From assembly GCA_035578175.1 (NCBI GenBank), contig JAQMRL010000002.1:138684171-138748170 (forward strand): a stretch of DNA of 64,000 nt, in the 5' to 3' direction. Below, piece after piece: positions 51,982 to 63,771 of this stretch. Each line of letters begins with the position of its first letter. Position 1 is the first letter of the stretch. The position numbers and the translations under genes are program-made. The notes below the pieces were generated by a model. The model had not been told where the DNA came from and did no database searches. It saw nothing but the letters and a program-made list of their open reading frames with translations. The DNA is from Catonia carolina. Taxonomy: Eukaryota; Arthropoda; Insecta; Hemiptera; Achilidae.

Positions 51982-51983
51982 AC
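51685..51983 (-). CDS. Serine protease homologue, exon 1 of the CDS (signal peptide, His57)
   Basis: Minus strand: an acceptor ATTATTTTAG lies just upstream of GT-ATG, so a non-coding 5' exon probably exists beyond 52 kb. ATG at 51,981 opens [20 protein letters not shown], a clear signal peptide with Cys-Ser at the cleavage area. Downstream [18 protein letters not shown] and [18 protein letters not shown] match the trypsin N-terminus, Cys42-Cys58 pair and His57. The exon ends GATTTTAAG|GTAAAT in phase 0. VLGG lacks a preceding Arg/Lys, unusual for a zymogen. Classification to the trypsin fold is firm. Confidence 0.8.
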
Positions 51984-53372
51984 CTAAAATAATTTTGTAA
52001 AAAATATTTCAAAAGTTAACAAAGAAAAATTCAAGTTTAAATTTTCATTAAAACAGTAATTTTGTTCAACTGTAAACAAATTATCAACAGCTTGAAACAA
52101 TGAAATAAAACAGGTGAAATTTCTGTAGACAATTTAAAAATAAAATGCATTTTCACGGATAATAATGATTATTTATCTAGGCAAACTAGTACGTTGACTT
52201 AATATAATATTTTTTATTTATTTTAAACCAGCCAATATTTAAAAATAATATAATACTTTTAAATATTTCTTAAGATGTTTAAACCAGCCACTATTTAAAA
52301 AAGAATAACAGTATCTAGAAAGCATTGCACTCCGTTACGACTGGAAGCTGGCACATTGCATACCTTTCGTTTCCAAACCATATTAACAAAATTATGAAGT
52401 TCGCTCCACCATTTAACGACTGAGTATTTAATACTTTAATGTCGTTAGCACGGTAAAATCAAATCATTCTTTTTCTGGTATAAGGTTTACCAAATTGTTT
52501 GAGTGAATTTTTGTATATTTTCTGAGAACTAACAGTATTTTTTACGTATATTGGTTAATTTGTTTATTTTTGTTAGAAAAGAAAATATAAATGTTTATTT
52601 TGGTAAATTAAAATACAAAAATAACCTATCATATGATACACAATCACGTATTAAATTTACCGGGTTAACAAGCTTCATTTGGTTGCAGATTATTTATGAT
52701 AGATTACCGAAAAGAAGGGTAATAGAATGGGTTGATAATAGATAAGCCATTGAAACAGTTTTGACGTAGTTTTACATTTTAACACCGTGTATTGTTTATT
52801 GTAATACATCATCTGTAGCCAGCCTATTCTAATTGTACTTCTTAATTTAGCGAGTTAACGATTTTTTGCAAATGTTATACCATATGTTATATCCATTATG
52901 TTATATTACAGTATATTATATCCATAAGACATAGAACAATCAATTTGTAAACCCTGAAAACCCATATACACGAATTTTCATGAAAATCGTTAGACCCGTT
53001 TCAGAGAACAGTTGGACATACAAACATACATACGCTAAGTTGTATAATAAACCTCTTAAAGGTTTTTGACGAAATATTACGTTGGAAGCATTGTATATGA
53101 AAAGTGCCAGTGACGCAATATTACGTTTCTGTCAAAACATGAACTTATTTTTGCTTTAGAACGTAATATCTCTTCGCCAACAGCCAACAGTAATATGCAC
53201 CAGTCTTTTGTAGTACTGTTCTCATCCATTGGACCCTAGCAGCGCCTAATGTTAAAATGTTGTTAAAATTGTTTACTAATGTTAATCTTTCCATATTAAA
53301 TTACAGTTCCCAGGAAACTAGTTGTTATTACGCTGGGCGCACAAGTAAGCAGCAAATGGAGAAACAATAGGG
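51984..53372. other. Upstream region of the serine-protease homologue, no feature seen
   Basis: AT-rich. Near 52,970-53,010 a phrase ATTTTCATGAAAATCGTTAG resembles a commonly repeated insect sequence and the CGATTTTGATGAAAAT block of the CA-bearing repeats, so a small repeat fragment is likely. The 64-codon open frame at 52,551 is unsupported. Confidence 0.35.
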
Positions 53373-53520
53373 TTGGCACATGGTCCGTGCGACGCACGGA
53401 CAGTGCGCCGCACGGATCCGGGCGAAAAAAGCGCCCGGACCTTCCCGCTTCAACTCATCCGTGCGAACGCCCGGACCTTCCCGCTTCAACTCATCTGTGC
53501 GAACGCCCGGATCAGCCGTG
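53373..53520. repeat. GC-rich hairpin cluster with 36-bp tandem repeat
   Basis: Contains TCCGTGCG-A-CGCACGGA (8-bp arms) and CCGGGCG-AAAAAAG-CGCCCGG (7-bp arms), then a 36-bp unit starting GCCCGGACCTTCCCGCTTCA and continuing AACTCATCYGTGCGAAC twice in tandem. Composition contrasts with its AT-rich surroundings. The open frames across it on both strands are consequences of the repeat. Confidence 0.7.
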
Positions 53521-54749
53521 TGCAACTTAATAGGAATTTCCGGTTCAACTTTTTGTCTGCTAGTGAACTTACCACCAGTATGAAGTGACACTAAAAAGGT
53601 GTTTTTGTTATTGTGTAAGCGTTGCGTAAGCTGTGATTTCAATACATTGATGTTACGTTTAACTACGGTATGGTAATAAAACTTTGTGAACTGTTTCCAT
53701 ACCAGTATGAATTCGAATAGCAAATTTCGTACATTTCATAAGGAAATTAGGAAGCTGGTAGAAGTGTAAGTATCGTGCTATATAATATTTTCATTGGTAA
53801 TTATTTACTTATAGGACACCAAATCGACCGTTATATTTAAATTTTCTTACAGTAAAAATGCCTATTGATGAAAGTGTGTATTTTAGTATTCGGATTCAGC
53901 ATACAAAAAAGTATCAATTTCAGAGTAAGTTGTTCAAATCGGTTTAGTGTCCTATAAGTAAAAAATTACCATTTCATTATTAGGTTCTAGTGCCACTTTC
54001 GTTCTTATTTAAGACAGTTATTACTTTTTGGAAAAAAATATACTGTCCTTTCATGTCAGGTATTACCCTATTCATCATTAGTTTCCTTTTTTGTAAAAGT
54101 GGAGTGTTGTGTATATGCTTTATCGATTAATAACAAGCATTTATTAATCTGTCTTTAAAAATTCTACAATACTATTATGTAATAACTTATTTTTGACGTG
54201 TTTTACTCAAAAAGAATTTGTTTGTTTTTTGTTTTAGTTTGTGTTATTCTCGCTTTCCACGAATTGACGAAGACAAAGCATGTACAACCTAAAGGTTCCC
54301 AGAAATTAGAGTGAAACTTGTACAAGTATTAAGCTATACTAGAATTTATACAGCCATTTTGTAAGGTATGTTGTGCTTAATTTCGGTTCATTTTATTTAC
54401 TATTTTGTTTGAAAGGTGGGGTAGTGAATTTAGGAATCAAAAATTTTTTGCAATGTGTTTTTGTTGCAGAGATTCATAGTACAGAATTTCTTGAATACAA
54501 ACATTTAATTATGTTTGAATAGTGATAAATAATAAAAAATTAATTTTGGTATTTGCAGTAAAAGGGCTTGCCAGGCAATAAAAAATACAAAAATACAGGC
54601 CGTTAAATTTCCCATGATTTCAACCCACAAGATAAATTTACATAAAAAACATGTTAGGTTTTTTTACATACGATAGGCCTAAGGCTTTTTAATGTGTACC
54701 ATCTGATAAACATATTGATTTAATTTATCTGCCTATCATAATAGTTTTA
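53521..54749. other. AT-rich sequence, no feature seen
   Basis: No coding or repeat structure recognised. A phrase CATTGGTAATTATTTACTTATAGGACACCAAATCG-like appears twice in opposite orientations near 53,795-53,825 and 53,938-53,975 (ATAGGACAC / GTGTCCTAT), hinting at a small inverted repeat element. Confidence 0.35.
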
Positions 54750-54757
54750 ACACATCA

Positions 54758-54759
<2 letters not shown>

Positions 54760-54790
<31 letters not shown>

Positions 54791-57700
54791 GCCCCAATTG
54801 GAGCACTCAAGTCACTCATGGACATGCGTTCCTTGAGGAGTTAGTTGTGGCACCACACTGTTGTTTTCTTCGTTCCCACATCAATTTCATATTCCTTGAC
54901 CTGGTGGCTCTCAATCTCTCTGCTACAGCTGCATTCAGCTGTCTTCTCTCTCTGAAAGGCAGTTGGGTTATCCTCTTTTCCCTTAGGATGGTCTTCTCTT
55001 CTCGTCTCTGGATCATTTCTTCATTTATATTCAAGTTCCTCATGTCTGATATGACTTCCTGTATCCATTTGTTTTGGATCTTATTCTTCATTTGGTAGTC
55101 AAGGAGCTGTTTAATGAGTCTTAAGTCAGGCAGTCTGCTAAGGTGGCCAAAGAAAGCGACTCTCCTCTTCCTCATTGTGTCCAATATCGGCTCATTTTCT
55201 TTATAAACTATATTGTTGGGGACTATCCACCATTTTCCTTGGACTTGATCCTTGAAATTGATAGCTGTTCTTAATATTCTTCTGTCTATCTTTTGAAGTT
55301 TGTCCGTGGTTGATCGAGTGTTCAAGTTGAAAAGGGTCTCACAAGCATATGTAGTCTCTGGCTTGATTACAGAGTTATAATGCCTGATTTTGGAGTTAAT
55401 TGATAGGGACTTCTTCTTATATATGGGCCAGGTGATTCTTTGGGCCTGTTTCAGTTTGGTTACTCTGTTCTCAATTGCAGGCTTTTCATTCAGATTCCAT
55501 GTGATTATTTCACCGAGATACTTAAATTTCTGAACTATCTTTATTTTTTCTCCATTGCTTAGTTGCAGGCTCGGAAGTTCTTGTTTAAAGCCTGGCATTA
55601 TCTCTGTTTTTTCCCATGATATTTGGAGTCCAACTTTTGATGCTATTTCCTGCAGGGTTTCTATCTGTGCGTGGTTTCCTCCATACTGTTGGACAACAGT
55701 GCCAAATCATCCGCAAAGGCGAGGCAATTCACCCTGATCACTCTTCCAACTTTGACCCCAGGTGAGCATTTCTTGTTCCACTCTCTCATAATCTTCTCCA
55801 GGACACAGTTGAACAGCAGTGGTGACAGTCCATCCCCTTGACGAAGCCCAGTCTTGATCTCAAATCCTTCCGACAATTCACCTCTGAACTTAACTTTTGA
55901 ATTGGTGCCAGTCAAAGTGATTCTGACCAAATTAACTAGTTTCTTGTGGAGACCAAACTCTTCCAAAATTTTCAGCAGAGAACCGCGGCTGATACAGTCA
56001 TATACCTTTTTAAAGTCAATGAAGGCAACAACCAGCTTTTTCGCTCTAGTTCTCATGTGTTTCATGATCCATTTGAGGCTGACAATCTGTTCGGAACAGC
56101 TCCTTCCTGGTCTGAATCCTCCCTGGTATTCGCCGAGCTCCAGATCCAGTTGGTCTTGGATACGTGTTAGTAAAATTTTGGAGAATACTTTATATGTCAC
56201 ATCCAGAAGTGATATACCCCTATAGTTACCAGGATCCATTTTGTCACCCTTCTTGTAAAGTGGGTGGATGATGCCTGTGCTCCAGTGGTCAGGCATTCTC
56301 TCAGTGTTCCAAATATCTATGAGGCGTTTGTGGAGATTCCGCTTCGTGGACTCATGTGCGTTCTTCCAAAGTTCAGCTGTGAGTTGGTCTTCTCCTGATG
56401 CTTTGTAATTCTTAAGGGAATTGATTGCATCCCTCACTTCTTCATATGTTGGTGGGGCCAATTTCTCAAGCAGTGTTTTGTTTAAAGGGTTCTTGCTGAA
56501 TTGGAAGCACTCGGCGGGTTCCTCACAGTTTAATAAATTCTTGAAGTAATCAGCCAGTATTTTGGCGTTGTCTTGGTTGTTGTGAGCTGTGTTCCCATTT
56601 TGTCCTTCAGCATGAGAGTTGGCAGGGCATACTTGGAGAGGTATCCCTTAAAGGTTCTATAGTAGTTTTATGTATTATGGTGCTTGAAGGCTTCCTCTAT
56701 CTCTGCCACTACTTGCTTATGATGATTTCTTTTGATTTTCCTTATTTGTTTAGATACTTCATGGCGCACTCTGGATAGTTCTTCCCGGGACTGCTCCGTT
56801 TTCTTCATTTGATTATTCAGCCATGCCTGATGTCTTCTCTTGATTGCGTTGTCACACTCATCATTCCACCATAGGTGTTTCTTCCTTCTCTTTATTGGGG
56901 CAAGTTCCTGGGCTACGTCTTTCAGTCTTTTGACCATTTCATCCAGCTTATTACTTAGTGTGGTTCTGGTTCTTTCCTGGAACTACTTGTTGCCCACAAT
57001 CAAGGCGGAATCATACTTCCTCTTTTCGTTTTTGTTGGTAGGTCTATGTTTGCCTTTGGGAGTTACTTTGATTTTTATTTTGGAAATGTAGTGGTCCGAG
57101 TCAATATCCACCCCTCTGAGAACCCTAACATTGTAGATCTCCCTATGGTATTCCTTACTCATAGCAACATGGTCAAGCTGGAATTCTCCATACACTGGAT
57201 TGGGGTGTTTCCACGTCTTTAGTTTGTGAGGTTTTCTTGCAAATCTTGTGGTTTTGAGGACCAAGCCATGATCTCTACAAATCTCAATCAATCTCATTCC
57301 ATTCTTCTTTTTTCTTCTGTGAGCCGGATATTTACCCAAAACATCACGGTATTTCCTCTCCAGCCCCACCTGTCCGTTGAAATCTCTTACCAAGATTTTA
57401 ATATGGTGAGTTGGGATATTTCTTATCAACTGGTCAAGTTCCTCCCAAAAATATTCCGTTTGTTCCTTTTCCTTTTGGTTCTTGATATTAGTTGGTGCAT
57501 GGACATTTATCATTGTGTATGTTTTTCCAGTCGACCTGAAGGTGAGGGTCGCTGTTCTTGAAGAGGTTGATTTAAAATCTTCAATTGAGTTACTGATGGC
57601 TGTACTCACTGCAAATCCAACTCCAAGCTGCGGGCAATTCCTCATGACTCGTTTACCTGGTGGACCTTTGTATATTCTATACCCTCCTGATTCAAAAGGG

Positions 57701-58143
57701 TCCTGATCCGTGTTTCTGAGCTCTTGGAGGGCCAAGATTGAGATATTCTGCTACACTAAGGTGTCCGTAAGCACTTTCAACTTTCTAGTCTTCATCAAGG
57801 AGTTTACATTTAGTGTAGCAAAGTATGAGAATTTATTTCTTTTGTTGAACTTGATATTTTTCGTTGGGGCCTGCAAAGGTGTTTGCTGGCTATCTATTAC
57901 ATTTGGATTGAGGGTTCCCAGGCACTCTGCCATGTCATTATCTTTCAAGCGACGGCCCACCGTATCCGAGTGCCGTCTTCCCTGAACGCGTCCAGGCGGT
58001 GGATTATTTATACTCAAAAGAACTGCCATGTTTGACTGTCGGGTTGTCAACCGTGTAATTGGACGAATCCAATTGGAGATACAATTCCAGATGTGATCCA
58101 AAAAGGTGATTGTGAAGGATGTAGTGTGAATGATGAGGTTATG
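54760..58143 (-). mobile_element. LINE family B, copy 5, near full length
   Basis: Bounded by ACACATCATT (54,750-54,759 and 58,144-58,153). The left end is a 25-base T-run (poly(A) tail), preceded by the GCTCC-AATT-GGGGC 3' hairpin. It encodes endonuclease and RT, 3,384 bp, the longest copy here and the likely reference for the family. Confidence 0.9.
54816..56937 (-). pseudogene. LINE family B reverse transcriptase region
   Basis: Linker 56,937-56,668 (RKKHLWWNDECDNAIKRRHQ), frameshift, then 56,461-55,661: [79 protein letters not shown], catalytic [10 protein letters not shown] (near 55,705). A frameshift near 55,670 leads to 55,598-54,816: KFKYLGEIITWN, IRHYNSVIKPETTYACETL, LDTMRKRRVAFFGHLSRLPD and a basic C-terminus. 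It has roughly two to four lesions over 700 codons. Confidence 0.87.
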
Positions 58144-58152
58144 ACACATCAT
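56983..58152 (-). pseudogene. LINE family B endonuclease region
   Basis: Starts around MAVLLSINNPPPGRVQGRRH and continues to the EEP start KFSYFATLNVNSLMKTRKLK (NVNSL motif). A TAG after TDTLV (57,751) splits it from ILALQELRNTDQDP (catalytic Glu), RNCPQLGVGFAV, YTMINVHAPT, ILVRDFNGQVG, FQLDHVAMSK and IDSDHYISK (SDH motif), ending IVGNK with a stop at 56,983. The enzyme nicks target DNA. GDFN reads RDFN, a change at a normally conserved Gly. Residues for Mg binding otherwise look present. Confidence 0.85.
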
Positions 58153-58153
58153 T

Positions 58154-59017
58154 ATGTATATCTTTAAAATTAAGATTCAACTATACAGCTGAGCGCTGGT
58201 TGTAATAACGCGATTTTCTGTCATGTTGCTGCACACAAATCTCATATACGGACTCATTTCTCTCGACGGATTTTGGACAGCATGGGCCCTAGACCTTTTA
58301 AAAAATGACTTACTTTTTAAAAAATCGATTTTCCACTGTGTTTTCTTTTTATGAAGGGATTTCCTATTAAATGTCAATTCTTTAATTAAACATCGATTAA
58401 AGTATTTGAAAATTTTGCTGGCTTTCAATTAATAACAGAATTCTAAATTAGTTTTTATTTTTTTTAAATTCCTAGTCGTTTTGATGGAAAACGCGCACAA
58501 AAAATGTGTGACGTCACGATTTTTTCTTATGTTATGCAGCGTTTTGAACTGGGTACTCATCAGACAGCGCAGAGAGCGGTAACGGATTTTACTACTCCCA
58601 CTTCTTCCTCTAGCCTTCCCCTCACGGCGTTTGTTAGCGAGAAATGTCACATAGTACGTGCACTTAAGTAGACCTACTCTGTTATGTTATTTTTCAGTTA
58701 ATTTTGCAGTATACATAAAGATGAGTTTTCGCGATGTCTCCTTCAACCAAATAAACAAGTTCAATTCTTGTAAACTTTTAGCATTGTGCCTACGGCAAGA
58801 TATCGGAAAATTTAAAAGTGTGAGGGTTTAATAGGATTTTTTTAAATAATATATGATATGTTACAGCCTATTATGTTCTGTTATATTTGTTTTGGTTTTG
58901 AGTGACATTCATAATAACTTAGAAACACATTTGCTTTTATTCAAGCAATACAGTACCTATTTCCTATCTAACCATTAATTACAGCTACTACATATATATA
59001 AATACTACATTACAGCT

Positions 59018-59050
<33 letters not shown>

Positions 59051-59416
59051 TACAGCTACTACATACTACATATTTTATAAATACTACAATTTTATACTGT
59101 TACGTAATATTTATTACGCTTGTTTCATTTATCATAAAAATGTGTGCAGTCTGAAGTAATGTAGGTGACAGTGATACATAATATTTTGATAAGTCGCTCT
59201 CCTTTCTTATCAAATAAACGCGATTTCCTTTGTCTGGACAAAATTGCTAGTTTCAAAGTAATTAATAAAATATTAATTTATTCAGTACTAGGTAATTATT
59301 TCTTATATTTGACTCCAAAAACAGTTCAGTAATAATTTCCAAAATACAATATAGTACAAATAGTACAATACTCATTTACTTTGCTGGGCGCTATCGTTGG
59401 ATTTATACAAAAAAAT
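58154..59416. repeat. AT-rich spacer with (TA)n microsatellite
   Basis: A TA run lies at about 59,020-59,049, with repeated TTACAGCTACTACAT units around it (58,979, 59,012, 59,050). Minus-strand open frames 58,177-58,428 and 58,429-58,650 show no family. Nothing else supported. Confidence 0.5.
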
Positions 59417-59854
59417 ATCTGGTGTGAAACACACGACTTTCTCTTGTCAATGTAAAAACCCATATTTATAACCTTTATTTCATCATTAGTAAACAACGGT
59501 AAATGAAAATTATCTAATTTTAATCATGAGTGAATGAAGCAAAATTAAAATCAATCTGTTAAACTGCGGGAAATCACCAATTTACGCTAAAATAGTCTCT
59601 GTAAAGAAAAACGTTTGAAATAAAAGTTGTTGATCTTTTTATTCCCGATAACTTTTATACATTTTTGTCATAACTTCTAAGGCTACTAAGGCTTTAATAT
59701 TAAAAAATCCCATTTTCTACCGATTTTGATGAAGAAATACAGAAAATCACTGACTGACGCTAAACGTTGTACAAAATATGTTTGAAAGAAAAGTTGTAGG
59801 TTTTTTTAATGTTCTACAACTTTAATTTTTTACACTTTTGCTCTATAATGCATA

Positions 59855-60791
59855 CGAGGTGTGGCTATTAAATAACGAGACTGACGTAAAAAAAAATATT
59901 TTTATTTTATACATAATCACTTGGTGTCACCTTCAATATACACTCCTTCTCTATCCCTACAACGCTCCATGCGAATTTTCCATTGTTGGAAACAGTGCTG
60001 GAAGTCATCTTCTGTCAGCTTCTTCAGGACACGTACCGCTCAAAAATGTTTGAAATGAAACTCGCAAAAATGTTTGTACTGACACTTTGTACGCGACTGA
60101 AAATGACCTAAATTTTTGTGAAACGATAATAACATGTGATAAACGTGGTTTTTTACTTCTGATCCGGAAACGAAGCGCCAATCCATGTACAGGAAGAGCC
60201 GAACTTGACCGAGAGCTAAAAAGCTCGAATGAGCAAGTCAAAATTTAAAGCAATGATGATTGTCTTTTTTTATATCCATGGGATTGTGTACCTTCAATGG
60301 GTTCCTGAAGGTTAAACAATTAATCAATATTACTACCTTCAGGTACTTTCTAAACTTCGTCAAAGAGTAAGGAAAAACACCCCGAAATGTGGAAAGATGA
60401 ATCATGTGTTCTCCACAAAGACAATGCGCCAGCTCATTCCGCGTTAACTGTCAAGAGGTTCCTAGCCAAGTACAACATCTCAGTGTTAGAACATCCACCT
60501 TATTCACCAGATCTTGCACCATGTAACTTCTACCTGTTCCCTAAGAAGGTGAAATCTGCATTAAAAGGGATAAGATTTGAGTCTGTGGAAGCTGTAAAAG
60601 AGAAAGCGGCTCGTGTCCTGAAGGAGCTGAGAGAAGATGACTTTCAGCACTGTTTCCAACAATGGAAAATTCGCATGGAGCGTTGTAGGGATAGAGAAAG
60701 AGTGTATATTAAAGGCGACAATAAGTGATTATGTATAAAATAAAAATAAAATTTTTTACAACGTAAGTATCGTTATAATAGCCACACCTCG
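59855..60791 (+). mobile_element. mariner element, copy 2 (CGAGGTGTG ends), internally deleted
   Basis: Ends CGAGGTGTGGCTATT inverted, TA at 59,853-59,854 and 60,792-60,793. Same family as 39,855-41,331. At 937 bp it lacks part of the 5' coding region; the interior left part contains fragments in plus orientation (AAAATGTTTGTACTGACACT). Confidence 0.9.
60387..60728 (+). pseudogene. mariner transposase C-terminal half
   Basis: The frame reads MWKDESCVLHKDNAPAHSAL (second Asp), [39 protein letters not shown] and ends DRERVYIKGDNK. The third catalytic position, normally Asp in (S/C)DF, is Asn (PCNF), so the enzyme would be inactive even without the missing N-terminus. Upstream remnants of the first-Asp block (ATAACATGTGATAAACGTGG) have CDET changed to CDKR. 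Confidence 0.88.
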
Positions 60792-61260
60792 TATTAAGGC
60801 GGAAACTTTAAAAAAATGATTCACCACGAGAGCACAGGCCTCTCAATAATTTCACCTAACATGGCGCTTACTCTATCTTTTAGAGCCAAAATTTAGTTAA
60901 TGAGGCGATTTAAAAAAAATCGTAGTAGCCGTTCCGAGGAAATCGCAAAAAGTGAAAATTTCCACGATTTAACTACTTCTTCCGGTTGACTGATTTTTAT
61001 TAAATTTTTATTTGTCGGGTCCTCTTATGGTACCTAACTTACGTGGTAAGTTCCAACTTTGCAATTCTGTTCTTGGGATATTTTGTTCATACGTGCGCGC
61101 GCACACACATTGGAGACCAATGGCTAAAACCATGTTTTTTTAGTTCGGGGACCTGAAAACGTGTGGTATCCCTTGAAGACTCTATTTCAAAAGTGGATAT
61201 TAAAACAATACTTTCCCTTTCTATGTAAATTATATTTATACAGGGCAAAAAAAGTAAAAA

Positions 61261-62042
61261 TAGGGAAACTTATACAGACTTTGGTATGCCATTACTGAAG
61301 CGATAACATATTGAAAACGTAAAGTTGCCAAAACAGGGTGGACCTCCTCAAAGACGATATCTTAAATGGCCCAAATCATGTATTTTTTGGGAACCACTAG
61401 ATTTGTCCTAAGTTTGGTTATTTTTTCGAACATACACGTATAAAAGGAACCAGTCTAATTTGCTGCCCGACCTGAAATCTTGTGGGCTATTTGAACTCAC
61501 TGAAGAAGCAACTCGCTGTCAGCTTGAATTCCTACAGCCTTTTAAATGATATAGACAGGAACTTTGGTGATCACTACAACCACGCAGTGGCAAAATTCAC
61601 TCGTGGGAAAAGAACTTTACAAAGCTTAGAAGTTACGAGGCGAGGTATCAAGGAGCGGTAGTGCAACGCAATTCAGTGATGACACACTATAAATTACATA
61701 AGTCATTGCTGAGCTGCAACCCTAGAATGTTTTCAAAAAATGCATTCTTGAAAAGAAAAAAAGAATGTACATCAATACAGGGAAAGAAGAAAAAGGAAAG
61801 AAAAACCCTGCCAAGTTTTATTTTCGGCTGAAACGTCGCAGACTGATAAACATAACGGCCGTAATTTACAGCGCCCTAATTTGTCATCGGTGGTCACTTT
61901 GAAGAGGAACGAAACCGCTTTCTAACTAGTCTGAATATCGATGCAATTCAGCGACAGCAACTCGCAGAAAGGACGATGGTTCCGTGTCACTAAGCCGAGT
62001 AGCTTGAAGAGCGCAGAAAACGGATCTGTTCTTCTTCGTTCG
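61261..62042 (+). other. Weak coding remnant between two CA-bearing repeats
   Basis: Across 61,560-61,830 the plus strand gives KFTRGKRTLQSLEV, then in another frame THYKLHKSLLSCNPRMFSKN and AFLKRKKECTSIQGKKKK before a stop. The pattern (basic, LHKS, RMFSKNAF) recalls the C-terminal portion of Mutator/YqaJ-type arthropod transposon proteins, but the match is from memory and weak. Confidence 0.3.
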
Positions 62043-62527
62043 GCAGCCTCACCAAGAATTTCAGCAAACATAGCGCCTACCCTATATTGTAGAGCATAAC
62101 AATTTTTGTAAACAAGGCGATTTTTTAAAAAAAATTGTAGGACCAGTTTTTGAGAAAATCGCAAAAAAGTGAAAAATTACACGAATAAATTACTACTTCC
62201 GGTTGACCGATTTTGATTAAAAGTTTGTGTCGGGTCCGGTAGTAGTGTCTAACTTAGTTTAAGTTTCAAGTTCGTACGAGGTTCCGTTCTTGAGATATTC
62301 TGTTCACACACACACGCGCGCGCACGCACGCGCACGCGCGCACGCACGCACGCGCACGCACGCGCACACAGCCCAATCGCTAAAAACTGTTGAATTGCGA
62401 AGTTATGTTTTTTTGGGTTCAAGGGTCTGAAAACGTGTAGATCCGGTGAAAACTCGATATCAAAAACTTGACATGAAAACAATACATTCCTTCCTATATA
62501 TTTATATAGGCAAGAGAAAATAAAAAT
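62043..62527 (+). repeat. CA-microsatellite-bearing repeat, copy 5 (3' half)
   Basis: Begins inside the family at CACCAAGAATTTCAGC and carries CCTACCCTATATTGTAGAGC, ACTTCCGGTTGACCGATTTT, a CG-rich dinucleotide tract (62,306-62,370) and the GGCAAGAGAAAAT end. The 5' half is missing. The dinucleotide tract here is mostly CG/CA. Confidence 0.8.
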
Positions 62528-63681
62528 ATCGTAAAAAAATAAAAATAATTGTGAATTTATCTTTAGTTATTGAGATGTTTATGGAAACTGGTAATGTTTA
62601 GAAAATAACGTAAGGGTTCAACACATTTTTTTTTGGATAGAAACTGCTAAATTCCCAACAAATTGTATACCATTGGATGGAGAAAACACTACATTTCAAT
62701 ATTTTGCAAAAAACCGGAAACGTGAAAATTTTCAATATTTTCCGTTCCGTACCGTTAGGTATCGTACTTGTAAATTTGTTTACAATTTTTTTTTTCCAAC
62801 TAATTTAGCCTAATTGGGGATGAATTTTTTATTTATGACATAACTAATTTGGCACATATACATCTGTAAATCAGAATGTTATCGTATTTAGTTATATATG
62901 ATTTTTAATTTGATTTTTTGAGAATATATCAGTGAGGTAATCATTGACTTTATATTGTAAATTTGAATATATTTGCCACTTCAAACAATACTACCTATAG
63001 ACCTATTGTTCAGAATTTGGGTTTACTATAAAATCAATCTTTTACTGTACCTAATAAAGTTGTAGGTACTTCCATTACCAAACAATACAATTAATCAGTC
63101 ACAAGCTAAATGTATAACTGAGTAAGAAATTTCGTTACATCATTTATTGATGTGTTTATAAATCTATAGTTAGGTTACATTTACACAGAACAGAATACTG
63201 AATTACGCTATTTTAGGCTTTGTGTGGGTGGATATGTTTTTTCGGACTCCCTCGATCTCTCTCTACATGCATAACCAGTTGTGAAGTAGTGGGGAGAATG
63301 GTTTTCTAGGGGAAATGGGTCTGTGTTAGAACGTACGGACGCACATAAATACGCACACGTAAACACACAACTATTGCTGACTGATGATTCATAAAACGAT
63401 CAAAACAAGCCTGCTATATAGTTGAATCTTAAAATTAAAAAACTAAGCAGTTATTTTTTAATTATTTAAAAAATTGGGCTCGCATGATCAGACAGTAGAT
63501 CCGATCAGATTATGAATTAATTGTATGAAAATAATTGGAATTTTATGACCATTGTTTTCTTATTAGTTCAATGAAGTACTTGTATAAGAATGTCTAATTT
63601 CAGATTTTTTACTAGCCTACTACTCCCTTATACAAGTTTTAATGTCAGTATGCAATTAATGCGTAGTTTTCTCTGTTTCAG
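62528..63681. other. AT-rich sequence, no feature seen
   Basis: No gene or repeat boundary recognised. The last 15 bp form the acceptor of the possible P-like exon. Confidence 0.4.
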
Positions 63682-63771
63682 AAGAAGAACGTGCAGGGGC
63701 TGCAGCAACTTTCATTGAATTTGTTAATCAACTCCTTGACTCATTTAGTGTCAGTTCATATGCCTTGCAAG
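63682..63771 (+). CDS. Possible P-element/THAP9-like transposase exon
   Basis: A strong acceptor (TTTTCTCTGTTTCAG) precedes and AAG|GTGTGT follows a 90-nt segment. In one frame it reads EERAGAAATFIEFVNQLLDS followed by FSVSSYALQ, resembling the segment of P-element and THAP9-type transposases around FIEFxNxLFDSFN. It could be one exon of an element extending past the right edge, or a chance match. The longer open frame 63,691-63,876 is in another phase. Confidence 0.35.

Larger units (their letters stand above)
59417..61260 (+). repeat. CA-microsatellite-bearing repeat, copy 4 (mariner inside)
   Basis: Starts CTGGTGTGAAACAC, ACTTTCTCTTGTC, and continues to GCTCTATAATGCA, where the mariner at 59,855-60,791 interrupts it; the family resumes at TTAAGGCGGAAAC and runs to the 3' blocks (ACTTCTTCCGGTTGACTGAT, AACCATGTTTTTTTAGTTC). 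Its CA/CG tract (61,093-61,108) is very short. Confidence 0.75.

Noticed and set aside
52921..53030. Repeat phrase near 52,970 as a new element
   Set aside because: Only a short resemblance to common insect repeats; no boundaries could be set.
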